From: RGIG5299 sp045588575
Lineage (GTDB): Bacteria > Bacillota > Clostridia > Oscillospirales > RGIG5299
Length of the DNA: 64,000 nt
Direction of reading: 5' to 3'
NCBI GenBank assembly: GCA_045588575.1
Contig: JAZNEJ010000001.1
Location: 62,001-126,000, forward strand
Made by a program: the position numbers and the translations under genes. Position 1 is the stretch's first letter, and every line of letters starts with the position of its first letter. Positions 15,379-24,846 of the stretch are shown here, piece after piece. The notes under the pieces are model-generated. The model had not been told where the DNA came from, searched no databases, and saw only the letters and a program-made list of their open reading frames with translations.

Positions 15379-17163
15379 TTAGTCTTCTTTTTCCTCAATT
15401 TTTGTAATTCCAAGTTCAATAAGGCTCTTTTCGGGAACTGCCGAGGGAGCTTCAGTCATAAGCTCGGACGCATTTTGAACCTTGGGGAATGCAATAACGT
15501 CTCTTATCGAGGGTTTATCGGCAAGGAGCATAACAAGACGGTCAAGTCCGTATGCCATTCCGCCGTGAGGGGGTGCTCCATAAGTAAATGCATTTAAGAG
15601 ATAGCCGAATTTTTCCTCGGCCTCCTCCTTAGAAATGCCAATAGCTCTGAACATTCTGTTCTGAAGCTCGTGATTGAAAATTCTTATTGAGCCGCCGCCG
15701 ACCTCAACACCGTTTAAAATAATATCGTAGGCCTTTGCTCTTACCTTATCGGGAGCCGATTCGATAAACTCGGCATCTTCGTCCATGGGAGAGGTAAAGG
15801 GGTGATGCATTGCAATATATCTGCCCTCTTCATCGTCGTATTCGAAAAGCGGGAATTCGGTTACCCATAAAAGCTTATAATCGTCTTTTTTGATTATATT
15901 AAGGCGCTTTGCAATTTCATAGCGAAGTGCACCGAGAGATGCAAAAACGGTTTTGGGAGTATCTGCAACTATTAAAACGAGGTCGTTATCCTTAACGTCA
16001 AACGCTTTTAAAATACTCTCTTTTTCTTCCTCGGTTATGAATTTTGCAAAGGAGCTGCTTATTTCGCCGTTAACCTTTTTAAGCCATGCAACGCCCTTTG
16101 CCCGATAGGTTTTTGCAAATTCGGTTAACGAATCTATTTCTTTTCTGGAAATTTTATCGGCATAGCCGTTTATGTTAATACCTCTTACGGTGCCTTTATT
16201 GGCTACCGTTTCGTTAAACACCTTAAAGGAAGAATTTCTTGCAATTTCGGTTATATCTTTTAACTCAAAGCCGAAACGAAGGTCGGGCTTATCGGAGCCG
16301 AAGCGATTCATCGCCTCTTTATAAGGCATTCTCAAAAGAGGAGTTTCAATATCTACTCCCAAGGTTTTCTTGAACAAAAGCTTTATAAAACCTTCGTTAA
16401 CCGAAATAACGTCGTCAACGTCAACGAAGCTCATTTCAAGGTCTATTTGAGTAAACTCGGGCTGACGGTCTGCTCTTAAATCTTCATCTCTGAAGCAGCG
16501 CGCAATTTGGAAATATCTGTCGTAACCCGCAACCATTAAAAGCTGCTTATAAAGCTGGGGCGACTGCGGAAGAGCATAGAACGAGCCGTGATGTATTCTG
16601 CTGGGAACCAAATAGTCTCTTGCGCCCTCGGGTGTGCTTTTGCAAAGAATGGGAGTTTCTATTTCCAAAAAGCCGTTTTCATCGTAATAGTCTCTTGCGA
16701 GCTTGGAAATTCTGTGGCGAAGCACAATAGCGTCTTTAAGCTCGGTTCTGCGAAGGTCTAAGAAACGGTATTTGAGTCTTAACTCCTCGTTTGCGTTGCA
16801 GTTTCCGGTTATTTCAAAGGGAGTTGTTTCAGCCTTTGAAAGAATTTTAATTCCGTCTGCCAAAACCTCTATGGCACCCGTTGCCATTTTTGTATTTTCA
16901 TCGGTGCCTCTTGCTCTTACAACGCCGGAAACGGTTATAACGTATTCACTTCTTACGCTGTTTGCTTCTTCGAAAAGCTTTGCGTCAACGGTATCGTCAA
17001 AGGTTATTTGAGAAACGCCCGAAACATCGCGAAGGTCAATAAACAAAAGGCTTCCCAAGTTACGTCTTTTGGCAACCCAGCCGCAAAGAACAACTTTTTT
17101 TCCTATATCTTCTTTTCTTAAATTACCGCATTTGTCGGTTCTTTGGGTATATTTCAATTCCAT
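15379..17163 (-). CDS. aspS: Aspartyl-tRNA synthetase
   Basis: A 594-residue class II synthetase of the bacterial type. An N-terminal OB-fold anticodon domain (about 1-110), the catalytic core with motif 2 FRDEDLRADRQPEFTQID, the GAD insertion (about 300-410) and motif 3 GLDRLVMLLADKPSIRDVIAF are all visible. It charges tRNA-Asp in the cytoplasm. Length matches full-size bacterial AspRS. It is 2 bases after hisS and shares that transcript, an arrangement common in Firmicutes. Whether it also charges tRNA-Asn was not judged. Confidence 0.96.
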   Translation of the reverse strand: MELKYTQRTDKCGNLRKEDIGKKVVLCGWVAKRRNLGSLLFIDLRDVSGVSQITFDDTVDAKLFEEANSVRSEYVITVSGVVRARGTDENTKMATGAIEVLADGIKILSKAETTPFEITGNCNANEELRLKYRFLDLRRTELKDAIVLRHRISKLARDYYDENGFLEIETPILCKSTPEGARDYLVPSRIHHGSFYALPQSPQLYKQLLMVAGYDRYFQIARCFRDEDLRADRQPEFTQIDLEMSFVDVDDVISVNEGFIKLLFKKTLGVDIETPLLRMPYKEAMNRFGSDKPDLRFGFELKDITEIARNSSFKVFNETVANKGTVRGININGYADKISRKEIDSLTEFAKTYRAKGVAWLKKVNGEISSSFAKFITEEEKESILKAFDVKDNDLVLIVADTPKTVFASLGALRYEIAKRLNIIKKDDYKLLWVTEFPLFEYDDEEGRYIAMHHPFTSPMDEDAEFIESAPDKVRAKAYDIILNGVEVGGGSIRIFNHELQNRMFRAIGISKEEAEEKFGYLLNAFTYGAPPHGGMAYGLDRLVMLLADKPSIRDVIAFPKVQNASELMTEAPSAVPEKSLIELGITKIEEKED

Positions 17164-17165
17164 TT

Positions 17166-18434
17166 TTATTCCCGTCCTTTAATGAGGCTTTCATAAATTT
17201 CGTCAAAAGAAACCTCTTTTGTTTCGCCCGTGAGCATATTTTTGAGCTTAGCCGTTTTCGTTTCTATTTCGTTATCTCCGATAACGGTTGTAAAGCGATA
17301 ACGGTTTTTATCGGCATATCTCATTTGAGCCTTTAAGCCTTTATTGCAAATATCAAACTCTGCCGACAAGCCTTTTCTTCTTAAATCGGTAACGAGCTTT
17401 AAGGCACAATCTAATCCTTTTTCGCCCATATTCGCAACGAAAATATCTTTATAATCGGATGCTTCGGGGAAAAGGCCCTGCTTTTCCATAACCATTATTA
17501 TTCTTTCAATGCCCATTCCGAAGCCGAGGCCCGCAATTTCTTCGCCGCCTATTTCAAGGGCAAGACCGTCGTATCTGCCGCCTGCGAGAAGCTGTGCCTG
17601 AGAGCCGATTTCTTTGCTTGAAAATTCAAAAACTATGCCGTTATAATAATCTAAGCCTCTTACGATTCTATCGTCAACCACGTAGTTTATTTCGGTTAAA
17701 TCGAGTTTTTCTTTTAAGCTTTCGAAATCCGATTTGCAACCCTCGCAAAGATAATCTAAAATTGAGGGAGCGTTTTTATTAACCGATTTGCAAATTTCCG
17801 ATTTGCAATCTAAAATTCTTAACGGATTTTTTTCAAGCCTTGAAAGGCAGGTTTCGCAAAGAGTTTCTTTGTAGTCGGAAAAATATTTAACGAGCGCTTC
17901 TTTATATTTTGCGCGGCACTCCTTACAGCCGATTGAATTTATTGAAAGGAGCACGTTTTTAAGACCCAAGCGCGATAAAAGCGTGGCGCCGAGAGAAATA
18001 ACCTCTAAATCGGCCGCAACGGTTTTTGCCCCGAAAATTTCAACACCGAACTGGTGGAATTCTCTGAGTCTTCCCGCCTGAGGCTTTTCATAGCGGAAGC
18101 AGGGAATTTCGTAAAAAAGCTTAATCGGCATAACGCCGCCGTAAAGACCGCTTTCCAAAATAGCTCTTACTGCAGATGCAGTGCCTTCCGGTCTTAACGT
18201 TATACTTCTTTGGCCTTTATCTAAAAAAGTATACATTTCCTTTTGAACGACGTCGGTCGTGCCGCCAACGCCTCTTTCAAAAAGCTCGGTATGTTCAAAA
18301 GTGGGGGTTTTTATTTCTTTTAAATTGAAGTCTGCCGCGGTTTTTCTGCAAACGGAAACCACATAATTCCATTTGTCCGATTCGGGAGGCAAAATATCTG
18401 CCGTGCCTCTCGGTGCTTTTGTTATAAGTTCCAT
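17166..18434 (-). CDS. hisS: Histidyl-tRNA synthetase
   Basis: A 422-residue class II synthetase. It begins with APRGTADILPPES, contains motif 2 FRYEKPQAGRLREFHQFGVE and the histidine-binding GLDYYNGIVFEF, and ends in the HisRS anticodon-binding domain (about 325-415). It charges tRNA-His. It differs from hisZ at 50426, which lacks the C-terminal domain. No T-box leader is visible in the 62-base gap upstream; a small hairpin there may be a partial terminator or attenuator after mgsA. Confidence 0.96.
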   Translation of the reverse strand: MELITKAPRGTADILPPESDKWNYVVSVCRKTAADFNLKEIKTPTFEHTELFERGVGGTTDVVQKEMYTFLDKGQRSITLRPEGTASAVRAILESGLYGGVMPIKLFYEIPCFRYEKPQAGRLREFHQFGVEIFGAKTVAADLEVISLGATLLSRLGLKNVLLSINSIGCKECRAKYKEALVKYFSDYKETLCETCLSRLEKNPLRILDCKSEICKSVNKNAPSILDYLCEGCKSDFESLKEKLDLTEINYVVDDRIVRGLDYYNGIVFEFSSKEIGSQAQLLAGGRYDGLALEIGGEEIAGLGFGMGIERIIMVMEKQGLFPEASDYKDIFVANMGEKGLDCALKLVTDLRRKGLSAEFDICNKGLKAQMRYADKNRYRFTTVIGDNEIETKTAKLKNMLTGETKEVSFDEIYESLIKGRE

Positions 18435-18458
18435 TTTTTCACCTTTACACTCGCAAAA

Positions 18459-18483
18459 TCCACACCCGTTTTGCAGGTGCGGA
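18459..18483 (-). promoter_or_regulatory. Small hairpin between mgsA and hisS
   Basis: On the minus strand an 8-bp stem (TCCGCACC with GGTGTGGA, one G-U pair) is followed by TTTTGCG. The loop GCAAAA could instead pair with the downstream TTTTGC, giving two exclusive folds. It may be a weak terminator or processing site; no function is shown. Confidence 0.3.
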
Positions 18484-18496
18484 CTTTGAAAAATTT

Positions 18497-18901
18497 TTAT
18501 TTCTTGGGGTTAACAATATCTCTCCAACCGAGGTCGCCTCTTTCGAGCGCCATAATAATTACCTCTGCCGTGGCAACGTTGGTTGCAACAGGAATGTTAT
18601 GCATATCGCAAAGACGCAAAAGCGAGGTTTGGTCGGGCTCGGTAAGGCTGTTTGCAAGCGGGTCGCGGAAATAGAGCAAAACGTCTATTTCGTTATAAGC
18701 AATTCTGCCTGCAATCTGCTCGTCGCCGCCGTGGGTTCCGCTTAAAAACGACTGTATTTTAAGCCCCGTAGCTTCTGAAACAAGCTTTGCGGTTGTTCCG
18801 GTAGCACATAAATTATGTCTGCTTAAAACGCCGCAGTAAGCAATACAAAACTGAACCATAAGTTCTTTTTTCTTGTCGTTGGCAATAAGAGCGATATTCA
18901 T
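18497..18901 (-). CDS. mgsA: Methylglyoxal synthase
   Basis: A 134-residue enzyme converting dihydroxyacetone phosphate to methylglyoxal and phosphate. It shows the N-terminal IALIANDKKKELM, the phosphate-binding ATGTTAKLV, LSGTHGGDEQIAGRI with the catalytic Asp, FFRDPL-like FRDPLANS and a C-terminal NVATAEVIIMAL. Length is typical. It follows the minD-like gene by 22 bases; the minD/mgsA pairing is seen in other Clostridia where the min cluster is followed by mgsA. Confidence 0.95.
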   Translation of the reverse strand: MNIALIANDKKKELMVQFCIAYCGVLSRHNLCATGTTAKLVSEATGLKIQSFLSGTHGGDEQIAGRIAYNEIDVLLYFRDPLANSLTEPDQTSLLRLCDMHNIPVATNVATAEVIIMALERGDLGWRDIVNPKK

Positions 18902-18923
18902 TTATCTCTTTCCTTTCCTGTCA

Positions 18924-19676
18924 TTACTTCCAAAAACGGTATAACGGAGTTTCAATTCCGTTAATTCGTTTTGCAATGTTTCTTAATGCAATTTTTTGGT
19001 GCTTTGCTCTTTTTGAGTCAATTGCGAGCAAGCCCTTATTTGCTCGAATGGGAGTGTCTTCATCTTCGGGAATAAGCCCCAAAAGACGAATGTTGACGAT
19101 ATCGATAATATCGTCGATGTTATTGAGATAGCCTTTTTTAATATCCTTCGGTCTCACCCTGTTTACCACCAAAAAGGATTTTTTAACGTTCGATTCTTTA
19201 ATTACCGCCGCAGTTTTTTCGGCATCTCTCACCGAAGTATTTTCGGGAGTTGCAATTATAATTGCGAAATCGGAAACCGAAAGCGCATTTTTAACCGAAT
19301 CGCCTATTCCCGCCGCGCAGTCTATAATTATAAAATCGAACTTTTCTTTAACCGAATCGGTAACGTTTTTCAACGCGTTTTCGGGAAGCTCCGAAAAATC
19401 GTTAAATTGAGGACATCCCGCATAGCAAAGCTCCGGATGCTTTGGATGTGTTGAAACAACCTGTTCCGTTAAAACGCCTTCGTTTAACATATCGGTAAAA
19501 TCAAAAGGAGATGCATCCTGCATTCCGAGAGCGAGGTCAAGATTTTTAAGACCTATATCGAAATCAAGAGCAAGCACGCTTTTTCCGGCCTCCGAAAGAG
19601 CTGCCGCTACGTTTGCCGCAAAAAAAGTTTTTCCAACTCCGCCTTTGCCGGAAAGAACGGAAATTATCTTCGCCAC
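18924..19676 (-). CDS. minD: MinD/ParA-type ATPase
   Basis: A 250-residue deviant Walker A ATPase with SGKGGVGKT (residues 9-17), DFDIGLKNLDLALG and the switch II region FIIIDCAAGIG. It resembles MinD, which recruits MinC to block septation at poles, and less closely FlhG. The GTG start at 19676 has AAAGGAG 9 bases upstream. Oddities: no minC or minE is next to it, and the C-terminus (RINGIETPLYRFWK) does not look like the classic MinD amphipathic membrane helix. Hence an alternative site-placing ATPase function is possible. Confidence 0.75.
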   Translation of the reverse strand: MAKIISVLSGKGGVGKTFFAANVAAALSEAGKSVLALDFDIGLKNLDLALGMQDASPFDFTDMLNEGVLTEQVVSTHPKHPELCYAGCPQFNDFSELPENALKNVTDSVKEKFDFIIIDCAAGIGDSVKNALSVSDFAIIIATPENTSVRDAEKTAAVIKESNVKKSFLVVNRVRPKDIKKGYLNNIDDIIDIVNIRLLGLIPEDEDTPIRANKGLLAIDSKRAKHQKIALRNIAKRINGIETPLYRFWK

Positions 19677-19708
19677 TTAATGCTTCTCCTTTCAAAATAT
19701 TACTATAT

Positions 19709-19737
19709 ATTATATAATAACATAATGGACAATTCAA
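19709..19737 (-). promoter_or_regulatory. Sigma-A promoter for minD-mgsA-hisS-aspS
   Basis: On the minus strand TTGAAT (19732-19737) and TATAAT (19709-19714) are 17 bases apart. The predicted transcript covers minD, mgsA, hisS and aspS and perhaps the ABC cluster, since no clear terminator intervenes after aspS. Confidence 0.75.
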
Positions 19738-19782
19738 GTAAACTGTTTTTTGTATATTTTCACAAATTTTTTAAAGTTTTTT

Positions 19783-20499
19783 TCATTCAAGCTCGTGAAG
19801 AAGGCACATTGCCGATGCCACAACCGCAATGGCGGCGGTTTCGGTTCTTAAAATTCTTTTCCCGAGTGTTATTGCCGGAATGTTTTTGTCCTCACAGTAA
19901 GCCGCTTCTTTTTCCGAAATGCCGCCCTCGGGACCTATTATAAAGGCGTATTCATCTGAATTTATTTGTTCCAAAACGGTTGCAAGTGTATTTTTATTTG
20001 CTTTTTCATAAACCAAAACGGCATTATTGACTTCTTTTAAGGATTCTTCCAACGAAGAAAGAATTTTTACCTCCGGTGTGAAAGTTCTTCCCGATTGTTC
20101 TGCCGCAGAGGCGGCAATTTTTGAAAAACGCTCTTGCTTTTGCGCGCACTGCTTTGCATCTAATTTAACTATGCTTCTGTCGGCGGCAAAAAAGACGATT
20201 TTATAAGTTCCGAGTTCAACTGCCTTTTGAATAATAAGCTCGGCTTTTTCGCCCTTGGGAAGACCTTGAACAAGCGTTAGTTTAACCTTGGGTTCAACGT
20301 CATCTTCCCTTTTATTAAAAAGAGAAATAAGCACTTTTTCGGAATCTATTTCGGTTATTTTGGCGGAATATAAAAACTTTCCGTCGGTAACCTCGATTAA
20401 ATCTCCCGTTCTTACTCGAAGCGCTCTGGTTAGATGCCTGTAACCGTCGCCGGTTATAACCGCCTCATTTTCACTTGCATTAACAAAAAACCTCGGCAT
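19783..20499 (-). CDS. rsmE: 16S rRNA m3U1498 methyltransferase
   Basis: A 238-residue SPOUT-class methyltransferase that modifies U1498 of 16S rRNA. It has the N-terminal PUA-like region (MPRFFVNASENEAVITGDGYRHLTR-like), KAVELG in the middle and the knotted C-terminal motifs IIGPEGGISEKEA and LGKRILRTETAAI. The ATG overlaps the leuB stop as TAATG. In many Firmicutes it directly follows prmA; here the leu genes lie between them. Confidence 0.95.
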   Translation of the reverse strand: MPRFFVNASENEAVITGDGYRHLTRALRVRTGDLIEVTDGKFLYSAKITEIDSEKVLISLFNKREDDVEPKVKLTLVQGLPKGEKAELIIQKAVELGTYKIVFFAADRSIVKLDAKQCAQKQERFSKIAASAAEQSGRTFTPEVKILSSLEESLKEVNNAVLVYEKANKNTLATVLEQINSDEYAFIIGPEGGISEKEAAYCEDKNIPAITLGKRILRTETAAIAVVASAMCLLHELE

Positions 20500-21569
20500 T
20501 ATAATTTTCCTCCGATAATTTCCAAAACCTTATCGCCCATCTGAGAGGTTGAAACAATTTCTTTCCCGTCTTCAAAAATATCTGCGGTGCGATATTTTTC
20601 CACCGCTTTATAAACTGCCTTTTCCAAGCACTCGGCTTCATTGTGAAGATTTAACGAAAATCTCAAAAGCATTGCCGCCGAAAGAATTGTTGCAAGCGGA
20701 TTTGCCTTTCCCGTCTTTGCAATGTCGGGCGCGGAGCCGTGAATAGGCTCGTAAAGGCCTTTGCCGTTTGTTGAAAGCGACGCCGAAGGAATAAGACCTA
20801 TTGAACCCGTTAAAACGGCGGCCTCATCGGAAAGAATATCTCCAAACATATTTTCGGTAACTATTACGTCGAAGCTTTCAGGCTGTCTTATAAGCTGCAT
20901 GGCGGCGTTATCAACGAGCATTATGCTTTTTTGAGCGTCGGTTTCATAAGCCTCAAAGCGTTTTCTCCAATGTTGCGACGTTTTTAAAACGTTTGCCTTA
21001 TCAACCAAGCAAACCTTATTTTTTCTCGTTTTCGAAACGTCAAAGGCAACCTTTAACAAGCGGTCTATTTCGCTTTCTCTGTAAACCATTTCATCGAGCG
21101 AAACGTTTTCTCCGTTTTCGGTGTATGCTTCTTTTTTGCCGAAATATATGCCGCCCGTAAGCTCCCGCACGATTATTAAATCTATTCCCTTATCTCTTAT
21201 TTCGGGCTTTAACGGAGATGCCGCTTTAACTGCATCAATAAGCTTAACGGGACGTAAATTTGCAAATAAATTAAGCGCTTTTCTTATTCCCAAAAGTCCT
21301 TTTTCGGGACGCTTTTCGGGAGGAAGAGAATCCCATTTCGGTCCGCCCACAGCGCCAAGCATTACCGCATCGGCCTCCAAGCAGGCTTTAACCGTTTCGT
21401 CGGGAAGCGGTGTTCCCGTTTCGTCTATTGCCGCGCCGCCGATAAGATGCTCGGAAAATTCAAAGTTGTGGCCGAATTTTTTGCCTATTTTATTTAAGCA
21501 TTTAACTGCCTCGTTTATAATTTCGGGGCCTATTCCGTCGCCTTTCAGCAAAACTATTTTTGCATTCAT
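20499..21569 (-). CDS. leuB: 3-isopropylmalate dehydrogenase
   Basis: A 356-residue enzyme of the isocitrate/isopropylmalate dehydrogenase family, catalysing the oxidative decarboxylation step of leucine synthesis. Features are LLKGDGIGPEI at the start, the substrate loop LFANLRPVK, LIIVRELTGGIYFGK, and VTENMFGDILSDEAA near the metal site. It ends at GSAPDIAKTGKANPLATILSAAMLL. It is last of leuACDB, one base after leuD and coupled to rsmE by TAATG. Confidence 0.96.
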   Translation of the reverse strand: MNAKIVLLKGDGIGPEIINEAVKCLNKIGKKFGHNFEFSEHLIGGAAIDETGTPLPDETVKACLEADAVMLGAVGGPKWDSLPPEKRPEKGLLGIRKALNLFANLRPVKLIDAVKAASPLKPEIRDKGIDLIIVRELTGGIYFGKKEAYTENGENVSLDEMVYRESEIDRLLKVAFDVSKTRKNKVCLVDKANVLKTSQHWRKRFEAYETDAQKSIMLVDNAAMQLIRQPESFDVIVTENMFGDILSDEAAVLTGSIGLIPSASLSTNGKGLYEPIHGSAPDIAKTGKANPLATILSAAMLLRFSLNLHNEAECLEKAVYKAVEKYRTADIFEDGKEIVSTSQMGDKVLEIIGGKL

Positions 21570-21570
21570 A

Positions 21571-22059
21571 TTATTTTTGCTCCTTCAAGCTTTCCAAAAG
21601 TCCGCCCGATGCTATAATTTCTTTTATAAACGGCGGAAAAGGCACTGTTTCGTAGCTTTCGCCGCTCGTTTCGTTATAGATAATTCCGTTTTCAAAATCA
21701 ACCGATATAACGTCGTTTTCCTTTATTTTATCGGCATCCTTGCATTCGCAAATGGGAAGACCTATATTTATTGCATTGCGGTAAAAAATGCGTGAAAAGC
21801 TTTTGGCAATGCAAACTGAAATGCCGAGCGTTTTTATTGAAAGCGGTGCGTGCTCTCTCGATGAGCCGCAACCGAAGTTTTCGCCCGCAACAATAACGTC
21901 GCCCTTTTCTGCTTTTTTAACGAAATCGGGAGCTATATCCTCCATGCAGTGCTTTGCAAGCTCTGTTTTTTCGGTTAAATTCAAATATCTTGCGGGAATT
22001 ATAACGTCGGTATCTACGTTATCGGGGAAAATATGAGCTTTTTTAAATTCTCTTTTCAT
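21571..22059 (-). CDS. leuD: 3-isopropylmalate dehydratase small subunit
   Basis: A 162-residue small subunit with the swivelling domain: DNVDTDVIIPARYLNLTE, GENFGCGSSREHAP and the RNAINIGLPICEC stretch are characteristic. It pairs with LeuC to isomerise 2-isopropylmalate. I chose the ATG at 22059, 8 bases from AAGGAG, over a GTG nine bases further upstream that touches the ribosome site. The small size fits the Clostridia/archaeal-type LeuD. Confidence 0.94.
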   Translation of the reverse strand: MKREFKKAHIFPDNVDTDVIIPARYLNLTEKTELAKHCMEDIAPDFVKKAEKGDVIVAGENFGCGSSREHAPLSIKTLGISVCIAKSFSRIFYRNAINIGLPICECKDADKIKENDVISVDFENGIIYNETSGESYETVPFPPFIKEIIASGGLLESLKEQK

Positions 22060-22071
22060 AATTTTCACTCC

Positions 22072-23307
22072 TTAAAGCTGCTCGGGGCTGCATATATAAC
22101 CCATAACGGCCGATGCCGCCGCAACCTCGGGCGATGCAAGATAAACCTTCGATTCGGTATGCCCCATTCTGCCCACAAAGTTTCTGTTGGTGGTTGATAT
22201 GCAAACCTCTCCTTTTGCCAAAATTCCCAAATGTCCGCCAAGGCACGGACCGCAGCTGGGAGCCGAAACGACACAGCCCGATTCAATGAAAATATCCATA
22301 AGACCTTCCTTTAACGCCTTATTCCATATTTTTTGGGTTGCGGGAATTATTATAACTCTAACTCCGTTATAAACCTTTCTATCCTTGAAAATTTCGGCGG
22401 CTTTTCTCAAATCCTCAATTCTGCCGTTAGTGCAGGAGCCTATAACCGCTTGGTCGATTTTAACGCCGTTAAGTTCGTTTGCAAGTGCGGTATTTGAAGG
22501 AAGTGAAGGACAAGCAACGGTGGGTTTAATTTCATTAAGATTAATTGAAATTTTTTCTTTGTAACCGTCGGCCTCAAAAATTTGGGGCTTATTTGCGCCG
22601 TGATTTTTTAAATATTCCAAAGTAAGCTCATCAACGGGGAAAATTCCGTTTTTTGCGCCTGCCTCAATTGCCATATTGCAAACGGTGAATCGGTCCGCCA
22701 TTGAAAGCGATGTAACGCCCTCGCCGAAAAATTCAAGCGATTTATAGTTTGCGCCGTTAACACCTATTTTCGAAATAAGCGAAAGAATAACGTCTTTTCC
22801 CGAGCAAAATTTCGGCAAAGCTCCTTTAAGCTCAACGCCTATTGCTTCGGGCACCTTAAACCAGCATTTTCCCGAGGCGAGCGATGCCGCCATATCGGTT
22901 GAACCGACTCCCGTTGAAAAAGCGCCGACTGCGCCGTAAGTGCAGGTGTGCGAATCGGCTCCTATTACTATATCGCCTGCCGTTACCATTCCGTTTTCGG
23001 GAATTAAAGCGTGCTCAATGCCGCCGTTTGCGCCTTCATAGCATCTTATATTATATTTTTTTGAATATTCTCTTATTTTTTTGCAGTTTTCTGCCGAAAG
23101 AATATCTTTATTCGGTGTAAAATGGTCTAAAACGAAAGCCGCTTTTTCGGGAATTTTAGGTGTAAGACCGTTTTTTTCAAGCAAATTTATTGCAAGAATT
23201 CCCGTTATATCGTTTGCCATAACGAGATTACAGTCAAGCGAGATAAGCTCGCCTGCTTTAAGCTGCTTTTTTGCGGCATTTGATAAAATTTTCTGAGTTA
23301 AAGTCAT
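22072..23307 (-). CDS. leuC: 3-isopropylmalate dehydratase large subunit
   Basis: A 411-residue aconitase-family protein that binds the 4Fe-4S cluster. The signatures are GADSHTCTYGAVGAF, IGSCTNGRIEDL and SCGPCLGGHLG, which supply the three cluster cysteines. It is the shorter type found in Clostridia and archaea. The ATG at 23307 has AAGAGGT upstream and lies 12 bases after leuA. It works with LeuD. Confidence 0.95.
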   Translation of the reverse strand: MTLTQKILSNAAKKQLKAGELISLDCNLVMANDITGILAINLLEKNGLTPKIPEKAAFVLDHFTPNKDILSAENCKKIREYSKKYNIRCYEGANGGIEHALIPENGMVTAGDIVIGADSHTCTYGAVGAFSTGVGSTDMAASLASGKCWFKVPEAIGVELKGALPKFCSGKDVILSLISKIGVNGANYKSLEFFGEGVTSLSMADRFTVCNMAIEAGAKNGIFPVDELTLEYLKNHGANKPQIFEADGYKEKISINLNEIKPTVACPSLPSNTALANELNGVKIDQAVIGSCTNGRIEDLRKAAEIFKDRKVYNGVRVIIIPATQKIWNKALKEGLMDIFIESGCVVSAPSCGPCLGGHLGILAKGEVCISTTNRNFVGRMGHTESKVYLASPEVAAASAVMGYICSPEQL

Positions 23308-23318
23308 TTTCTTACCTC

Positions 23319-24833
23319 TTAATATCTTTTTACGTCGCAAAAATATTTGTTAACCGCATTAAGATATGCCAAAATACTCGATTCGATAATGTCGGGCGAA
23401 ATACCTCTGCCGACGAATACGCGTTCTTCAATTTTTACGTTAACGGTAACCTCACCGAGTGCGTCTTCACCCTCGGTTACCGAGCGGATTCTGTATTTTT
23501 CAAGAGATGCGGAAAGTCCCGTTATTTTTTCAATGGCTTTATAAGCCGCGTCAATCGGACCTTCGCCCATTGCGCTTTCTTCAATAAGCTCGCCGTTATG
23601 AGAAAGTCGCAAAACACAGCTTGAGGTTATTGAATTTCCGCAGTTAACCAAAAATCTGTCTAAAGTAAAGGTTTCTTTGATTTTTAAAATATCGTTATAA
23701 ATAAGCGCTTCAACATCAATATCGCTTACCTTCTTTTTTCTGTCGCAAAGAAGCTTGAATTTTTCAAAGGCGTTATCTAAAATATCTTCTGCGAGAGTAA
23801 AGCCCAAGTCTCTTAACTTTTCTTCAAATGCATGACGGCCCGAATGCTTGCCGAGCACTATTTCGCTTTTAACCACGCCAACGTCGTGCGGATTTATTAT
23901 CTGGTAGGTGTTTTCGTTAACGAGCATTCCGTGCTGATGTATTCCCGCCTCGTGTGCAAAGGCGTTTTCACCTACTATGGATTTGTTCGGCGAAACGTTG
24001 ATACCCGTTATTTTTGAAAGCATTTTGCTCGTGCGGTAAAGTTGCTTGGTGTTGATATTGGTTTCAAGATTAAGGAAATCCTTTCTCGTTTCAATAGCCA
24101 TAACAACCTCTTCGAGCGCCGCATTGCCCGCTCTTTCGCCAATGCCGTTTACGGTGCATTCAATTTGAGTTGCGCCGCTCATAACGGCTGAAATGGAGTT
24201 TGCAACGGCAAGTCCCAAATCGTTATGGCAATGAGCCGAAAGAATTATTTTTTCAATTCCCGAAACGTTTTCAAAAAGATATTTGAAGCGCTCCTCAATT
24301 TCGTGAGGAGTTGAATATCCAACCGTGTCGGGCACATTTATTCTCGTTACGCCGGCTTTAATAACCTCGGCAAATATTTTTGCCAAAAATTCCTTATCGC
24401 TTCTAAATGCGTCCTCTGCCGAAAATTCAACGTCATCAACGAGAGTTTTTGCAAACTTAACCGCCGAAACGGCGTTTTCTATAACCTCGTCTTGCGTCAT
24501 TTTGAGCTTGTATTCCATATGAATCGGCGACGTTGCAATAAATGTGTGAATTATGGGATGGCCAGACGCTTTAATTGCTTCATAAGCCTTTTCAATATCG
24601 TTTTTATTTGCTCTCGCAAGCGAGGCTATTGCCGAGCCTTTAACTGCTTGCGCAATATCGGAGAGCGAAAGGAAGTCCCCCTGCGACGATGCCGCAAAGC
24701 CTGCTTCAATTACGTCAACACCCAATTTTTCAAGCTGCAAAGCCATGTTAAGCTTATCGTTAACGTTCATTGAAAAGCCGGGGGCTTGCTCTCCGTCTCG
24801 AAGTGTGGTATCAAATATAATAATCTTTTTCAC
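23319..24833 (-). CDS. leuA: 2-isopropylmalate synthase
   Basis: A 504-residue synthase that commits 2-ketoisovalerate to leucine. It begins with KKIIIFDTTLRDGEQAPGF, has SAHCHNDLGLAVANS with metal-binding His, NGIGERAGN and a C-terminal regulatory (LeuA dimer) domain about 365-500 that normally confers leucine feedback. I chose the GTG at 24833, 8 bases from AAAGGAG, rather than the extended frame to 24881 that overlaps prmA. It follows prmA by 13 bases with no leader, T-box or terminator, so it probably relies on the prmA promoter. Confidence 0.95.
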   Translation of the reverse strand: MKKIIIFDTTLRDGEQAPGFSMNVNDKLNMALQLEKLGVDVIEAGFAASSQGDFLSLSDIAQAVKGSAIASLARANKNDIEKAYEAIKASGHPIIHTFIATSPIHMEYKLKMTQDEVIENAVSAVKFAKTLVDDVEFSAEDAFRSDKEFLAKIFAEVIKAGVTRINVPDTVGYSTPHEIEERFKYLFENVSGIEKIILSAHCHNDLGLAVANSISAVMSGATQIECTVNGIGERAGNAALEEVVMAIETRKDFLNLETNINTKQLYRTSKMLSKITGINVSPNKSIVGENAFAHEAGIHQHGMLVNENTYQIINPHDVGVVKSEIVLGKHSGRHAFEEKLRDLGFTLAEDILDNAFEKFKLLCDRKKKVSDIDVEALIYNDILKIKETFTLDRFLVNCGNSITSSCVLRLSHNGELIEESAMGEGPIDAAYKAIEKITGLSASLEKYRIRSVTEGEDALGEVTVNVKIEERVFVGRGISPDIIESSILAYLNAVNKYFCDVKRY

Positions 24834-24846
24834 TGAAATCGCTCCT

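Noticed and set aside
18435..18496. T-box leader before hisS
   Set aside because: Only 62 bases separate mgsA and hisS and no AGGGTGG-type T-box sequence is seen.
21121..21795. 224-codon plus-strand frame opposite leuB/leuD
   Set aside because: It mirrors the codon pattern of leuB and leuD and has no start signal or domain.
24834..24846. T-box or attenuator before leuA
   Set aside because: The prmA-leuA gap is 13 bases; there is no room for a leader outside the prmA coding sequence.
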